From Paenibacillus sanguinis 2301083 = DSM 16941 (GTDB lineage Bacteria > Bacillota > Bacilli > Paenibacillales > Paenibacillaceae), in assembly GCF_000374825.1 (NCBI RefSeq), contig NZ_KB895376.1, positions 251,460 to 315,459 of the forward strand: a stretch of 64,000 nt of DNA. Direction: 5' to 3'. How positions within the stretch are numbered: position 1 is the stretch's first letter; each line of letters starts with the position of its first letter. Shown piece after piece: positions 56,525-64,000 of this stretch. The position numbers and the translations under genes are program-made. Below the pieces are notes generated by a model. The model had not been told where the DNA came from, searched no databases, and worked only from the letters and a program-made list of their open reading frames with translations.

Positions 56525-57085
56525 TCAAAAGATGAAGAGCAGACCAAAAGCCAATAAAATGGCACCCCCTGCAGCCTCTCCATATTCTCCAAATTTTTGC
56601 CCCATACTCCGGCCCATTGCAAGACCCGCGAGTGACATCACCCCGCCGAAGAAGCCGAAGGCGAGTACCGTAAATAGCCAATCCCCACGAAACATTCCTA
56701 AAGAGACACCTACGGAGAAGGAGTCCAGGCTTACGCTGAGCGAGAACAAAATGATCCCCACCCAGGAATGGGGATTGACCCGTTGTATGCCACCCCCGCG
56801 AATCGAACTAACGACCATATGGCCACCCAGCAGACAAAGAAGCCCGCCAGCAACATATTGAGCAAAGTGCCCCAGCAGCATGCCAACATACTGCCCAGCC
56901 ACAACACCAAGCAGCGGCATCAGCACGTGAAACAACGCCACCATCATTCCGATACGCAGCGCTACTTGCCGCCGGACCCCCTTCATGCCCATGCCGATTC
57001 CCAAAGAAAAGGCATCCATTCCGAGGGCAACCGCCATCAACAGAATGGTTAGCAGCTCCCCCAGACGTTCATAAGCCTCCGCCAT
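56525..57085 (-). CDS. mntP: Manganese efflux pump MntP
   Basis: About 186 residues with six membrane helices. Each half carries the key Asp/Gly pattern: MAVALGMDAFSLGIGMGMKG and SLSVSLDSFSVGVSLGMF, the repeated DxFSxG motifs of MntP. It exports excess manganese. The ATG at 57085 has GGGGGA 8 bases before it. It lies next to ywlC, DUF72 and ywlE, as ywlD does in B. subtilis. No yybP-ykoY manganese riboswitch is seen upstream. Confidence 0.95.
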   Translation of the reverse strand: MAEAYERLGELLTILLMAVALGMDAFSLGIGMGMKGVRRQVALRIGMMVALFHVLMPLLGVVAGQYVGMLLGHFAQYVAGGLLCLLGGHMVVSSIRGGGIQRVNPHSWVGIILFSLSVSLDSFSVGVSLGMFRGDWLFTVLAFGFFGGVMSLAGLAMGRSMGQKFGEYGEAAGGAILLAFGLLFIF

Positions 57086-57232
57086 AACCGGTGTCCCCCA
57101 TGTCCGAGTACTTTGTACAACCATATGCGGACCAGGACAAGATCATGACTTGGGATAGGCCTGCTGCAAAAACAACATTAAAAACATTATTCCAGCCTAA
57201 CGCAAAATATTCAGAGCTATTACTCGGGCAAG

Positions 57233-58099
57233 CTACTCCATCTCCCAGCCGGCAAACAGATCTATCTGCCGTGGGGGAAGCTCTCGTAGGGGCATGCCAA
57301 GAAGCCCCCGCATCTCCAGCGCATTGCCTGCGGCATCCCCACCGGAGTTATTGTTAAATATCATACAAATCTCACGCGTACCCTTGGTAAACAGCTCCTG
57401 TAGCTGCTCCTGCCACTCCAACAGTTCTTCCCGCGAATAGCGGTACAGATTGCGAAGCTCCCGCCATCGCGGAGAACTCCCTTGGCTCCAGCCCGCAGCA
57501 TTCCTGCCGTGCAACCGAACTAAAGTCACTGCCTCGGAAGTCGGCTCAAGTACAGTAGGCACCGAGCCTGCCCCGATTTGAGGCTCATCGCATACGACGT
57601 GAATCCAGCCCTCCTGACGCATGAATTCCAAAGTACGCTCCTTTATGCCGGAGGCAAACCAGCTCTGATGGCGAAATTCCAAGGCTAACGGCAATTCGCC
57701 CATCCATTTGCGAATAGCGCGAAGCTGCCGAATATGTTCCGGCACACAATCAAACCAAGGCGGGAATTGAAACAACACCGCCTTTAAGCGTCCCGCCTCA
57801 GCCATGGGCAAAATGGAATCGAGGTATGCCTGAAACATCTCGCCGGGTGCGGCGAATGGGGACTTCCCTCGCGTATGTCCGGTCATCCCCTGGTAAGCCT
57901 TCATGACGAAGGTAAAATTCTTTGGAGTCTCCGCGAGCCAACGTTCATACACGGTTGGATTTTGGATGGCATAAAAAGAGCTGTCCACCTCTACCATCGA
58001 GAAATAACGCGCATATGTCGAGAGCTTGTCTCTGGCAGGCAGCCGGGGAGGGTACAAATCGTCATGATCTCCCCAGCCGCTTAACCCGATCTGGATCAT
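57233..58099 (-). CDS. DUF72 domain-containing protein
   Basis: A 288-residue protein with the DUF72 TIM-barrel features: QIGLSGWGDHDDLYPP, VEVDSSFYAIQNPTVYERWL, NFTFVMKAYQGMTGH and the C-terminal FNNNSGGDAAGNAL. The family is widespread and likely enzymatic, but its reaction is unknown. It begins 23 bases after ywlC and probably shares its transcript. Confidence 0.92.
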   Translation of the reverse strand: MIQIGLSGWGDHDDLYPPRLPARDKLSTYARYFSMVEVDSSFYAIQNPTVYERWLAETPKNFTFVMKAYQGMTGHTRGKSPFAAPGEMFQAYLDSILPMAEAGRLKAVLFQFPPWFDCVPEHIRQLRAIRKWMGELPLALEFRHQSWFASGIKERTLEFMRQEGWIHVVCDEPQIGAGSVPTVLEPTSEAVTLVRLHGRNAAGWSQGSSPRWRELRNLYRYSREELLEWQEQLQELFTKGTREICMIFNNNSGGDAAGNALEMRGLLGMPLRELPPRQIDLFAGWEME

Positions 58100-58122
58100 A
58101 GCTCACTCGCCCCCTCCCGCTT

Positions 58123-59349
58123 CTATGATGATCCGCCGGCATCGATAACCCGGTGACCGGCAGCTTTCATTAGCCGGTTCATCACGGCTGAGCCAAGTCC
58201 GTCCTCAAGACAGGACTCGGCAAGGATGTAAGTGACGCCGCATTCATCGAAGCGGCGAAGCGCTGCATAAAGACGGTGCGCCGCCGTCTCCAACTCGGAC
58301 TCGCGGCCGAGCGAGAGTGCACAGTCGGCACGGTAGAACGGGAGACGCTCGTCGAAGGCGAGTATCCCCGTCTTCTCCCCGCGCCCTGCGGCGGCCGCAA
58401 GCTCGGCCTGGATGCGATCCGCCATTCTATCGGCGGATCCGCGTACAAGACGCAGCTCCCCCCGCGGGGCGTAGTGGGTGTACTTCATGCCCGGCGAGCG
58501 CGGCGCCGGGCTGTCCTTGCCGCTGCCCGCATCCGCAGACGGATGCAGGGCGGCGTCCAGCCGCACGTCCGCGCCAGTTGCGCGGGCGAGCTGCTCTAAC
58601 GTGATCCCGCCAGGGCGGAGCACGGTCACGATCCCGTCCGCGCCGGCGTCCACCACCGTCGATTCCAGGCCCACCCCGGTGGGCCCGCCGTCGACGATAC
58701 CGTCAATACGGCCGGACAGGTCCTCGCCCACGTGGCTCGCCAGCGTGGGGCTCGGGCGCCCCGACCGGTTGGCGCTGGGCGCCGCCACCGGGCAACCCGC
58801 TGCGGCGATCAGCCGCAGCGCTACCACGTGGTCCGGCATGCGCACGGCCACGGTGGGCAAACCCGCCGTCACCAGGGGAGAGACGGCGCCGGGGGCGACG
58901 GGCAGCACCAGTGTCAGCGGCCCGGGCCAGAATGCCTCCATCAGCCTCCTGGCCGTCTCGTTCACCTCCGTGACGAGGCCCTCCAGTTGGCCGATGTCGG
59001 CAATGTGCACGATGAGCGGGTTGTCCGACGGACGGCCTTTAGCGGCAAAGATCGCCTCCACCGCCGCCGTATTCCGCGCATCCGCCCCCAGCCCATACAC
59101 GGTCTCCGTCGGGAAGGCCAACGTCCCGCCAGATGCCAGAACACCAGCAGCTTCCGCCAAGGTGTTCTGTTCTTCCTCCTTCAACGTTGTACCCGAAGCT
59201 GGCAACCGCTCAGACCCCAAGCTGGCAACCGACTCAGACCCCAGCGTCCACCAACGAGTTTGCTTCTGCTCCCCCTCTGTCAAAGGAAGCAAGCCCTTAT
59301 CATCCTTTTGCTCTTGACTCTTGCGTCGATCTTCGTTGATCTTCATCAT
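58123..59349 (-). CDS. ywlC: L-threonylcarbamoyladenylate synthase (Sua5 family)
   Basis: A 408-residue protein. Residues about 58-255 form the YrdC domain (TLAFPTETVYGLGADA, KGRPSDNPLIVHI, AVRMPDHVVALRL, APSANRSGRPSPT), and the rest is the C-terminal Sua5 domain that clamps over the product. It makes threonylcarbamoyl-AMP for t6A at tRNA position 37. The first 55 or so residues are an extension unlike Sua5, encoded by DNA with a tandem 24-base repeat (59197-59245). The body is strongly GC-rich (58.3-59.0 kb). The position upstream of mntP and ywlE matches B. subtilis. Confidence 0.95.
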   Translation of the reverse strand: MMKINEDRRKSQEQKDDKGLLPLTEGEQKQTRWWTLGSESVASLGSERLPASGTTLKEEEQNTLAEAAGVLASGGTLAFPTETVYGLGADARNTAAVEAIFAAKGRPSDNPLIVHIADIGQLEGLVTEVNETARRLMEAFWPGPLTLVLPVAPGAVSPLVTAGLPTVAVRMPDHVVALRLIAAAGCPVAAPSANRSGRPSPTLASHVGEDLSGRIDGIVDGGPTGVGLESTVVDAGADGIVTVLRPGGITLEQLARATGADVRLDAALHPSADAGSGKDSPAPRSPGMKYTHYAPRGELRLVRGSADRMADRIQAELAAAAGRGEKTGILAFDERLPFYRADCALSLGRESELETAAHRLYAALRRFDECGVTYILAESCLEDGLGSAVMNRLMKAAGHRVIDAGGSS

Positions 59350-59621
59350 TTCTCATCCCAAACATAAAAGTATATGGTCTATTATAACCGAACAAGCCAG
59401 GGAAAGCGCCTCAATTACAAATTGCGCATGGGATGCCGAGTTGAGATGCCGGACGTATATAAGACTTGAGTAAATGAACGAATGAACGAACAACAAGTTT
59501 TGAGTTTTAAAAAAGCCTTAAGTATACTATAGACAAGTTAAAAAGGAATATGGAAGCCGACAATACATTTCCGCCCGTCCTAATACACTAATTAAACGGA
59601 TTAACCGGATTTCTTCTGGGC

Positions 59622-59949
59622 AAATCTTAGTTAGTCAGCAATAATGATCAATTAGCGGGAAATCCTCAGACTGTTGAGAAAGTTGGTTTTCCGTACATCT
59701 CGGATAAAAGAGCCCTTATCCTATAAGGTTCTACTCCATAGAAATGGTACGTCACGCCCTTTCTCGATAGTCTGAAATCCTCCAACTAAATCTAAGTTAT
59801 TCCGCGATAATGGTCAATTAGCGGGAATTTCTCCATATAATATTTCCTTTATAGCCAAAAATAGGTCGAACATGCCGATTTATAGGTATTTTTTCCAGCT
59901 AAATCTTGAATATTAGCTCATTTGCACAAAATTAGCGGGAGGATTTCCC
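59622..59949. repeat. Three degenerate copies of an ATTAGCGGGA repeat
   Basis: Copies start with AAATCTTAGTTAGTC (59622), AAATCTAAGTTATTC (59788) and AAATCTTGAATATTA (59901), and each ends with ATTAGCGGGA followed by a T/C-rich bit at 59665, 59834 and 59949. The spacing is 166 and 113 bases. A loosely similar inverted piece occurs at about 63330-63360. Confidence 0.5.
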
Positions 59950-60054
59950 ACTAGCGTGCAGGGACGTCTTCTAGTTTCACGTTGTATACCACTCCTCCCT
60001 GCTCCCGAGCACACTTTTCATTTCTTTTGGTTATTACTTCCGGCTCATCTGGTT

Positions 60055-60150
60055 TGATTGATGGTTGGTTTGTGGTTGGTTTACGGTTGGTTTGTGGTTA
60101 GCTATCATTTGCATTTGATTTGCATTTGATTTGCATATATAGCTATTGTT
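60055..60150. repeat. Simple-repeat tract
   Basis: GGTTGGTTTGTG and GGTTGGTTTACG units alternate four times. They are followed by three CATTTGATTTG units. The tract is strand-asymmetric in G and T, with no coding potential. Confidence 0.6.
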
Positions 60151-60330
60151 TGATTTATGTTGCGGTTGTGTTTGATTTAAGTTCATTTCGTGTTCTATTC
60201 GTATCTAATAGTCATGATGCCTCCTCTTCCTTTTTAAGCAGGGCGCGCTCACCCGGTCTCCTTATAGTCCTTTTCCCCTGCCCCGCATGGAGATCAGTCC
60301 ATCAAACCGATCTAAGACAAAAAGGCAAAA

Positions 60331-60380
60331 CAAAAGGACTTCTCGCCTCACGCTCAATTCCCCGTGAAGTTCAAGTCCTT
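60331..60380 (-). terminator. Possible terminator downstream of spoIIR
   Basis: AAGGACTT and AAGTCCTT (60334-60341 and 60373-60380) form an 8-bp stem with a branched loop, followed by TTGTTTTG on the minus strand. It is 280 bases past spoIIR, so the link is uncertain. Confidence 0.45.
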
Positions 60381-60659
60381 CTAGCTTCTGACCTACAAAT
60401 ACCTCGAACGAATATCCTGCCATTTCACATACCACTTTTACCTTTTACCATTTACCTTTTCCGTCCTCAATAGGTTCATCAGCGTTATCGCATTGCAGTT
60501 CAAACGACCGCCGTTTGCAGCAAGCACCGCGCGCTGCTCCCAGCGTACGGTGCGGTCTTTTGACGCTGCTCCCAGTGCACAGTACAATCTGTCGGCCCTG
60601 TTACGCACCGTCTTTCGACCCTCAACTCCAACGAACATTGAAGAAGGCAAGCCCGCTAC

Positions 60660-61316
60660 CTAGTCCCATAGCTTCATCAGCAAGTCCCACAGAAAGAAGC
60701 GTACTTCCGCCTTTTCCGGTTCTGCCTGAATCACACCGGCAGGTGCATTGGCCGAAGCTTGAACGACTTTGCTGTCCTTCTGAGCCAGCGCATCTCCGCT
60801 GCCCGCATCGATGAAGCAGAGCGGTGGAAACAGCACACACCACCAGTTTGCACCCTCGCCTTGTCCCAGCGTGACCCGAAGCGCCTCGTAATCCCCGGCA
60901 GGATAAACAGCACCGCCGTACATTTTCGTCGGAAAAGGCACCGTCCCCAGCTCCACCTTATAATCATAACTCTTGCCATTCTCCATCAGCGTCCTGGCAA
61001 TTTGCGCCTCGATCGCTGGCATATTCTCACGAATGACCTGACGGGCCTCTCCCAGGCTTTGCGGATTTTCAAGCTGGCCCACCCATTCGTTCATTTGCTC
61101 AACAACGGCATCGCGAACACGTCGCTTCACCAACTGATCCCCTGCGCCATCCGAGTTCGCCAAAATGCGCAACCGAATAGAATTTTGGGGAATAGCCCCC
61201 GTAGAATCCGCTGCGGCGGCGGTATCGACCATTTGCCCTTCCCAGGACATCACCAACATAACAAGACTAAAAAAGAAAAGTGCAACTTTCTGAAAAATGG
61301 ATTTGTCGTACCCCAT
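60660..61316 (-). CDS. spoIIR: Stage II sporulation protein SpoIIR
   Basis: A 218-residue exported forespore protein. An N-terminal signal segment (VALFFFSLVMLVMSW) is followed by the family core IRLRILANSDGAGDQLVKRR, VELGTVPFPTKMYGGAVYPA and GQGEGANWWCVLFPPLCFID. Secreted into the intermembrane space, SpoIIR triggers SpoIIGA to process pro-sigma-E. AAGGAGAG lies before the ATG, and a sigma-F-like promoter lies upstream. It is between rodA and ywlC, in the ywl region as in B. subtilis. Confidence 0.96.
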   Translation of the reverse strand: MGYDKSIFQKVALFFFSLVMLVMSWEGQMVDTAAAADSTGAIPQNSIRLRILANSDGAGDQLVKRRVRDAVVEQMNEWVGQLENPQSLGEARQVIRENMPAIEAQIARTLMENGKSYDYKVELGTVPFPTKMYGGAVYPAGDYEALRVTLGQGEGANWWCVLFPPLCFIDAGSGDALAQKDSKVVQASANAPAGVIQAEPEKAEVRFFLWDLLMKLWD

Positions 61317-61369
61317 AACCAGTGCTCTCCTTAACCTGCAAAACGGTATTTCAGCGGCTGATGTCTATC

Positions 61370-61397
61370 AGTATGCCCGCTTGAGAGAGCCCTAAAC
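61370..61397 (-). promoter_or_regulatory. spoIIR: Candidate sigma-F promoter of spoIIR
   Basis: On the minus strand GTTTA (61397-61393) and GGGCATACT (61378-61370) are 14 bases apart. This fits the forespore sigma-F pattern with one -35 mismatch, about 55 bases before the ATG. Confidence 0.55.
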
Positions 61398-61481
61398 CTA
61401 TGAAACTACAAATCTATTATTTTTCCCAGCAACCGCCGTGAGGAGAAGTGCAATGGAACCATGAGACCTGCGGCTAAGCTT

Positions 61482-62687
61482 CTACCGCTGCCCTTCCGGA
61501 CTACTTGGCGATCTCAAGGAATAACGCGGTCTGTGCATATGCTTCTCCTCCTCTTTCTCATGACCATAGATGCGTATACTCATCGCAATCCCGATGCTAG
61601 CCATATTAATCATAAGCGAGGTCCCGCCATGGCTAATAAAGGGCAGGGTGATCCCTGTCAAGGGCATCAAGCCGATAAACATACCGACATTTTCGAAGAT
61701 TTGATACAGGAGCATGGCCACGATGCCAACGATCAAATACGGTCCACCGGTATCCCGGCATTCCAGGGAGATTAGAATAAGCCGATGAATCAGGACAAAA
61801 TAAAGCAGCAGGAGCGCGGAGCTGCCGATAAACCCGAATTCCTCGGCGATAACGACAAAGATGGAGTCAGAATACGTCAGTGGCACACGCTCGGACTGTA
61901 CCATCTCCCCCTTCATGAACCCTTCCCCGGTCATCCCTCCGGAGGCAATCGCCAGCTTGGCGTTGCGGGTATGGTAGGCCGCGTCCTCTGTAGCCTTCTC
62001 GGGAATCAGCCACGGATCAATCCGGCTAATCCAGTGTTCCCGGCCAATCTCCACGAAGAAATCATATACCTTGTCGTGATAGGTTTTATATGCGGTGATC
62101 CCGCCAATAACGGACCCGGCAAAAATCACCAGGGCGATCAAGGCATGCATGTACTTAATGTTGCCAATCCAGAGCATTCCGGCGAGAATGACGACATAGC
62201 TCAGCGCATTGCCCAAATCGTTTTGCGCCATAACCGCCACGAACGGAATGAACGTTATCAGACAGACCGGCACAACATCTCGCCAGAAGGCAAGGCGAGG
62301 CTTGCGCTTGCGCAGCAGCATGAAGCCCAGGAAGATAACCAGCAGCAACTTGAAGAATTCAGCCGGTTGGAAGCTTTGCTTGATAATCGGGATGGTTAGC
62401 CACCCCTTGGCATTGTAATAGGTATTGCCAACGAGCATAACAACCAATAGCAGCCCGAAGCCAAACAGGTATAAGTAAGGCGCATATTTGATCACCAGAC
62501 GGTAATCCAGCAAAGAAACGCCGAAAAACACCACGAAGCCGATTAAATAATACACCAGCATGCGCAAATGATAGCCATGGTAAGCCGTATTTGACGTTGC
62601 GCTGTACAACACAGTAATGCTGATCCCCATTAACAGCAGGAGGATAAACACGATGGTGTAATCGATTTTCTTCAATTTGCTCAGCAT
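61482..62687 (-). CDS. rodA: Rod-shape peptidoglycan polymerase, FtsW/RodA/SpoVE family
   Basis: About 401 residues with ten membrane helices. The ATG at 62687 has GAGGG 6 bases before it; the GTG at 62753 would add 22 residues. SEDS-family blocks include the conserved WLTIPIIKQSFQPAEFFKLL, the catalytic Asp in AQNDLGNALSYVVI, and the C-terminal PLTGITLPFISHGGTSLMIN. It polymerises lipid II for wall elongation or spore cortex. It belongs to the RodA/FtsW/SpoVE group and could be a sporulation-specific member, because spoIIR is next to it. It lacks a neighbouring PBP2 gene in the window. Confidence 0.92.
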   Translation of the reverse strand: MLSKLKKIDYTIVFILLLLMGISITVLYSATSNTAYHGYHLRMLVYYLIGFVVFFGVSLLDYRLVIKYAPYLYLFGFGLLLVVMLVGNTYYNAKGWLTIPIIKQSFQPAEFFKLLLVIFLGFMLLRKRKPRLAFWRDVVPVCLITFIPFVAVMAQNDLGNALSYVVILAGMLWIGNIKYMHALIALVIFAGSVIGGITAYKTYHDKVYDFFVEIGREHWISRIDPWLIPEKATEDAAYHTRNAKLAIASGGMTGEGFMKGEMVQSERVPLTYSDSIFVVIAEEFGFIGSSALLLLYFVLIHRLILISLECRDTGGPYLIVGIVAMLLYQIFENVGMFIGLMPLTGITLPFISHGGTSLMINMASIGIAMSIRIYGHEKEEEKHMHRPRYSLRSPSSPEGQR

Positions 62688-62802
62688 GACAAGCCCTCTT
62701 TTCCTCAAGTCGATCAGCGGACTTTCCAGCTTGCTCGGCTTAAATCTACCCACATCTCTACATTAAAAGATACGCGGTTAAAGTACAATTGGTTGCTCCC
62801 CC

Positions 62803-62838
62803 GCAAAAAAAAGAACGCCGACACGGATCGTCGGCGTC
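62803..62838 (-). terminator. Terminator after the 91-residue protein gene
   Basis: ACGCCGAC and GTCGGCGT form a perfect 8-bp stem with TCTTTTTTTT after it on the minus strand, about 115 bases past the stop. Confidence 0.88.
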
Positions 62839-62951
62839 AATAAATAACCTCGGGATAGAAAGGGGCGCGCATGGAAGGTCTTACCAGTCGGTGCACAACT
62901 CAGAGTTGTGCAATAGGCTTCATGCGAAAGCACTGTCAAGCACGATATACC

Positions 62952-63227
62952 TTACACGTTAGTAATTAAAGTCACGATTCCCGTCGCTGCAGTACCCGCG
63001 AATACTCCAATGGTCTGAATATTGCCAAGTCCAACGGAGAACGTGCTACCAGCGGCCACAGGCTGGATGAAGCTGGGAGCATTATAGCGGGTGATGCGAA
63101 GCTCGACATTCCCCGCCGTCGCCGTGATCGTGACAATACCGGTGACACCAAGCGGATCAGGGGCCACAAAATACCCTTGCCCCACCCCGGCGGCTTGCGT
63201 ATAGGGCAGCGTCAAAGTAACAGCCAT
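62952..63227 (-). CDS. Small beta-rich protein of unknown function, possibly a spore-surface component
   Basis: A 91-residue protein rich in Val, Thr, Gly, Ala and Ile, with no Cys, no charged N-terminal signal and a regular pattern of short beta strands (GIVTITATAGNVELRITRYN, FSVGLGNIQTIGVFAGTAAT). AAAGGAGGAG 8 bases before the ATG is a very strong ribosome site. It has its own terminator, and a sigma-K/E-like promoter lies just upstream. The sequence recalls small jelly-roll subunits that build filaments or surface layers, but no family is recognised with confidence. Position: between prmC and rodA. Confidence 0.8.
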   Translation of the reverse strand: MAVTLTLPYTQAAGVGQGYFVAPDPLGVTGIVTITATAGNVELRITRYNAPSFIQPVAAGSTFSVGLGNIQTIGVFAGTAATGIVTLITNV

Positions 63228-63256
63228 GTTGAATCTCCTCCTTTCAGGTTATACCA

Positions 63257-63284
63257 CATTCTATGAAACTATTTCTTAGTGGTT
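63257..63284 (-). promoter_or_regulatory. Candidate mother-cell (sigma-K or sigma-E) promoter
   Basis: On the minus strand AACC (63284-63281) precedes CATAGAATG (63265-63257) by 16 bases. This matches the sigma-K pattern (AC, then CATAnnnTA) at all but the last position. The start point would be about 20 bases before the ATG of the 91-residue protein. Confidence 0.45.
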
Positions 63285-63371
63285 AGCGACATTTGATTGA
63301 GGAGATTCATCCATTTTTCTGTTATTTCCGAGACAATTAGCTAGATTTCCGGATAATAGTCCAACGGGCTG

Positions 63372-64000
63372 CTAAGCTTTATTACGTGCAACGCCCAGCA
63401 CATGGCGTTCAATTCCGGCCAAATCAGGCACGGTAATAATCTCGTCCCAATGCCCGGCGGCGCGCAGCAGCGCAGCTACTGCTGCAGCCTGACCCATCCC
63501 CAGTTCAAAGCCGATCAAGCGCGGCGGCCGGGGCAACAAGCCAAGCTGCGCCATCATGATCCGGTAGGGAACCAGCCCGTCCGGGCCGCCGTCCAGCGCA
63601 CCGCGCGGTTCATAATCTCGCACCTCCGGCTGAAGGTGCGAAATCTCCTCCGCCGGAATATACGGCGGATTCGACACCACGATGTCCAGCGGCTCGCCAG
63701 CGAACGGTTCAAGCAGGTCCCCCTGCTTGAACGTGACGGCAAGGCCGAGCCGCCGGACATTGGCCTGCGCCACCGCCAGGGCGTCCGGCGAGATATCGCT
63801 CGCCGCGACGTGCCACGCCGGGCGCAGGGAAGCCAGCGCGGCGGCAATCGCGCCGCTGCCGGTGCCAATATCGGCGGCGCGGGGCGTGCCGCCAGGCCAT
63901 AGCGAATCGCCTTCAAGCGCGATTCGCTCCACGAGCAGCTCCGTCTCCGGGCGAGGGATCAGCACCGCCGGATTGACCTGGAAGGTCAATCCGTAGAACT
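63372..64000 (-). CDS. prmC: Release-factor glutamine methyltransferase PrmC, N-terminus cut by window edge
   Basis: The C-terminal 209 residues are visible, and the frame continues to the right edge without a start. The sequence FYGLTFQVNPAVLIPRPETE opens the catalytic domain. AADIGTGSGAIAAALA is the SAM-binding loop and VVSNPPYIP the catalytic NPPY motif. It methylates the Gln of the GGQ motif in peptide-chain release factors, and the release-factor gene prfA is expected just upstream (to the right). The visible DNA is GC-rich compared with the neighbouring genes. Confidence 0.95.
   Translation of the reverse strand, partial: FYGLTFQVNPAVLIPRPETELLVERIALEGDSLWPGGTPRAADIGTGSGAIAAALASLRPAWHVAASDISPDALAVAQANVRRLGLAVTFKQGDLLEPFAGEPLDIVVSNPPYIPAEEISHLQPEVRDYEPRGALDGGPDGLVPYRIMMAQLGLLPRPPRLIGFELGMGQAAAVAALLRAAGHWDEIITVPDLAGIERHVLGVARNKA

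Larger units (their letters stand above)
59350..60659. other. 1.3-kb gene-free region with degenerate and simple repeats
   Basis: This is the longest non-coding stretch of the window. It contains three diverged copies of an ATTAGCGGGA-containing repeat (59622-59949), a GGTTGGTTTG/TTTGATTTGCA simple-repeat tract (60055-60150), a terminator-like hairpin (60331-60380) and short GC-rich duplicates (CGCTGCTCCCAG at about 60530 and 60565). Reading frames inside are short and without recognisable protein features. Unusually AT-rich base composition marks 59.5-60.2 kb. Confidence 0.7.

Noticed and set aside
58478-59317. 279-residue plus-strand frame opposite ywlC
   Set aside because: Ser/Pro/Thr-rich composition produced by the GC-rich opposite strand. 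ywlC is certain on the minus strand.
60055-60150. CRISPR-like repeats
   Set aside because: Units are 10-12 bases with no spacers of constant length and no cas genes.
60120-60650. Short frames on both strands between ywlC and spoIIR
   Set aside because: Biased composition, no recognisable motif, no ribosome-binding site, and they cross repeats and a hairpin.

Overview
The window reads as part of the chromosome of a Paenibacillus-type endospore former (Firmicutes, Bacillales). The evidence is the run ywlC-mntP-ywlE-ywlG-glyA-upp-atp operon-murA-spoIID-spoIIQ-spoIIID-mbl-flhO-flhP-fabZ, which is also found in Bacillus subtilis. Several sporulation genes, an SLH-domain surface protein with its pyruvylated-polymer genes, and abundant secreted proteins carrying a copper-amine-oxidase-like 'stalk' domain support this. 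All 53 genes I can support lie on the minus strand, so the window is transcribed from right to left. I found no rRNA, tRNA, CRISPR array, phage or intact transposase.

Layout from right to left, in the direction of transcription. At 64000-60660 are prmC (cut by the edge), a small beta-rich protein with a sporulation-type promoter, rodA and spoIIR. At 60659-59350 is a 1.3-kb gene-free stretch with degenerate repeats. At 59349-51311 are ywlC, a DUF72 protein, mntP, ywlE, ywlG, glyA, a ROK sugar kinase and upp. rpiB, which sits between ywlE and ywlG in B. subtilis, is missing. At 51017-42418 are mnaA and the complete ATP synthase operon (atpZ, I, B, E, F, H, A, G, D, C), with a strong promoter at one end and a strong terminator at the other. 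At 42121-31393 are a DUF1146 protein, murA, an HxlR regulator, spoIID, spoIIQ, spoIIID, mbl, flhO, flhP, an EpuA-like membrane protein, a stalk-domain protein and fabZ. At 31369-24499 are pgcA, a DUF5693 membrane protein, csaB, tagA and tagO. At 24321-7730 is a cell-surface and export block: an SLH protein, an RND permease and its lipoprotein adaptor, a 774-residue stalk-domain surface protein, a TolC-family protein fused to a stalk domain, and two secreted proteins of unknown function. At 7626-2641 are an alpha/beta spore protein, metK, and a TetR-HlyD-ABC-2 permease operon. At the left edge is a phosphodiester-glycosidase-family exoprotein, preceded by a cluster of DnaA boxes.

How the genes fit together. 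TagO, MnaA, TagA and CsaB look like a secondary cell-wall polymer route (GlcNAc-lipid, UDP-ManNAc supply, ManNAc addition, pyruvylation), whose product is the known ligand of SLH domains such as those of the neighbouring 1308-residue protein. Next to it is a complete set of parts for a tripartite RND pump (permease, adaptor, TolC-like channel) in what should be a single-membrane cell. The TolC-like protein carries the same stalk domain as the abundant-looking surface protein beside it. This is the most unusual system in the window, although a function for it is inference.

A second recurring theme is a family of short inverted-repeat elements with ends like GTTCAAAAAGTCG. They sit directly against genes at 56.2, 53.3, 51.0, 40.2 and 31.9 kb. 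There is also a fossil 3' end of a group II intron near 20.2 kb.
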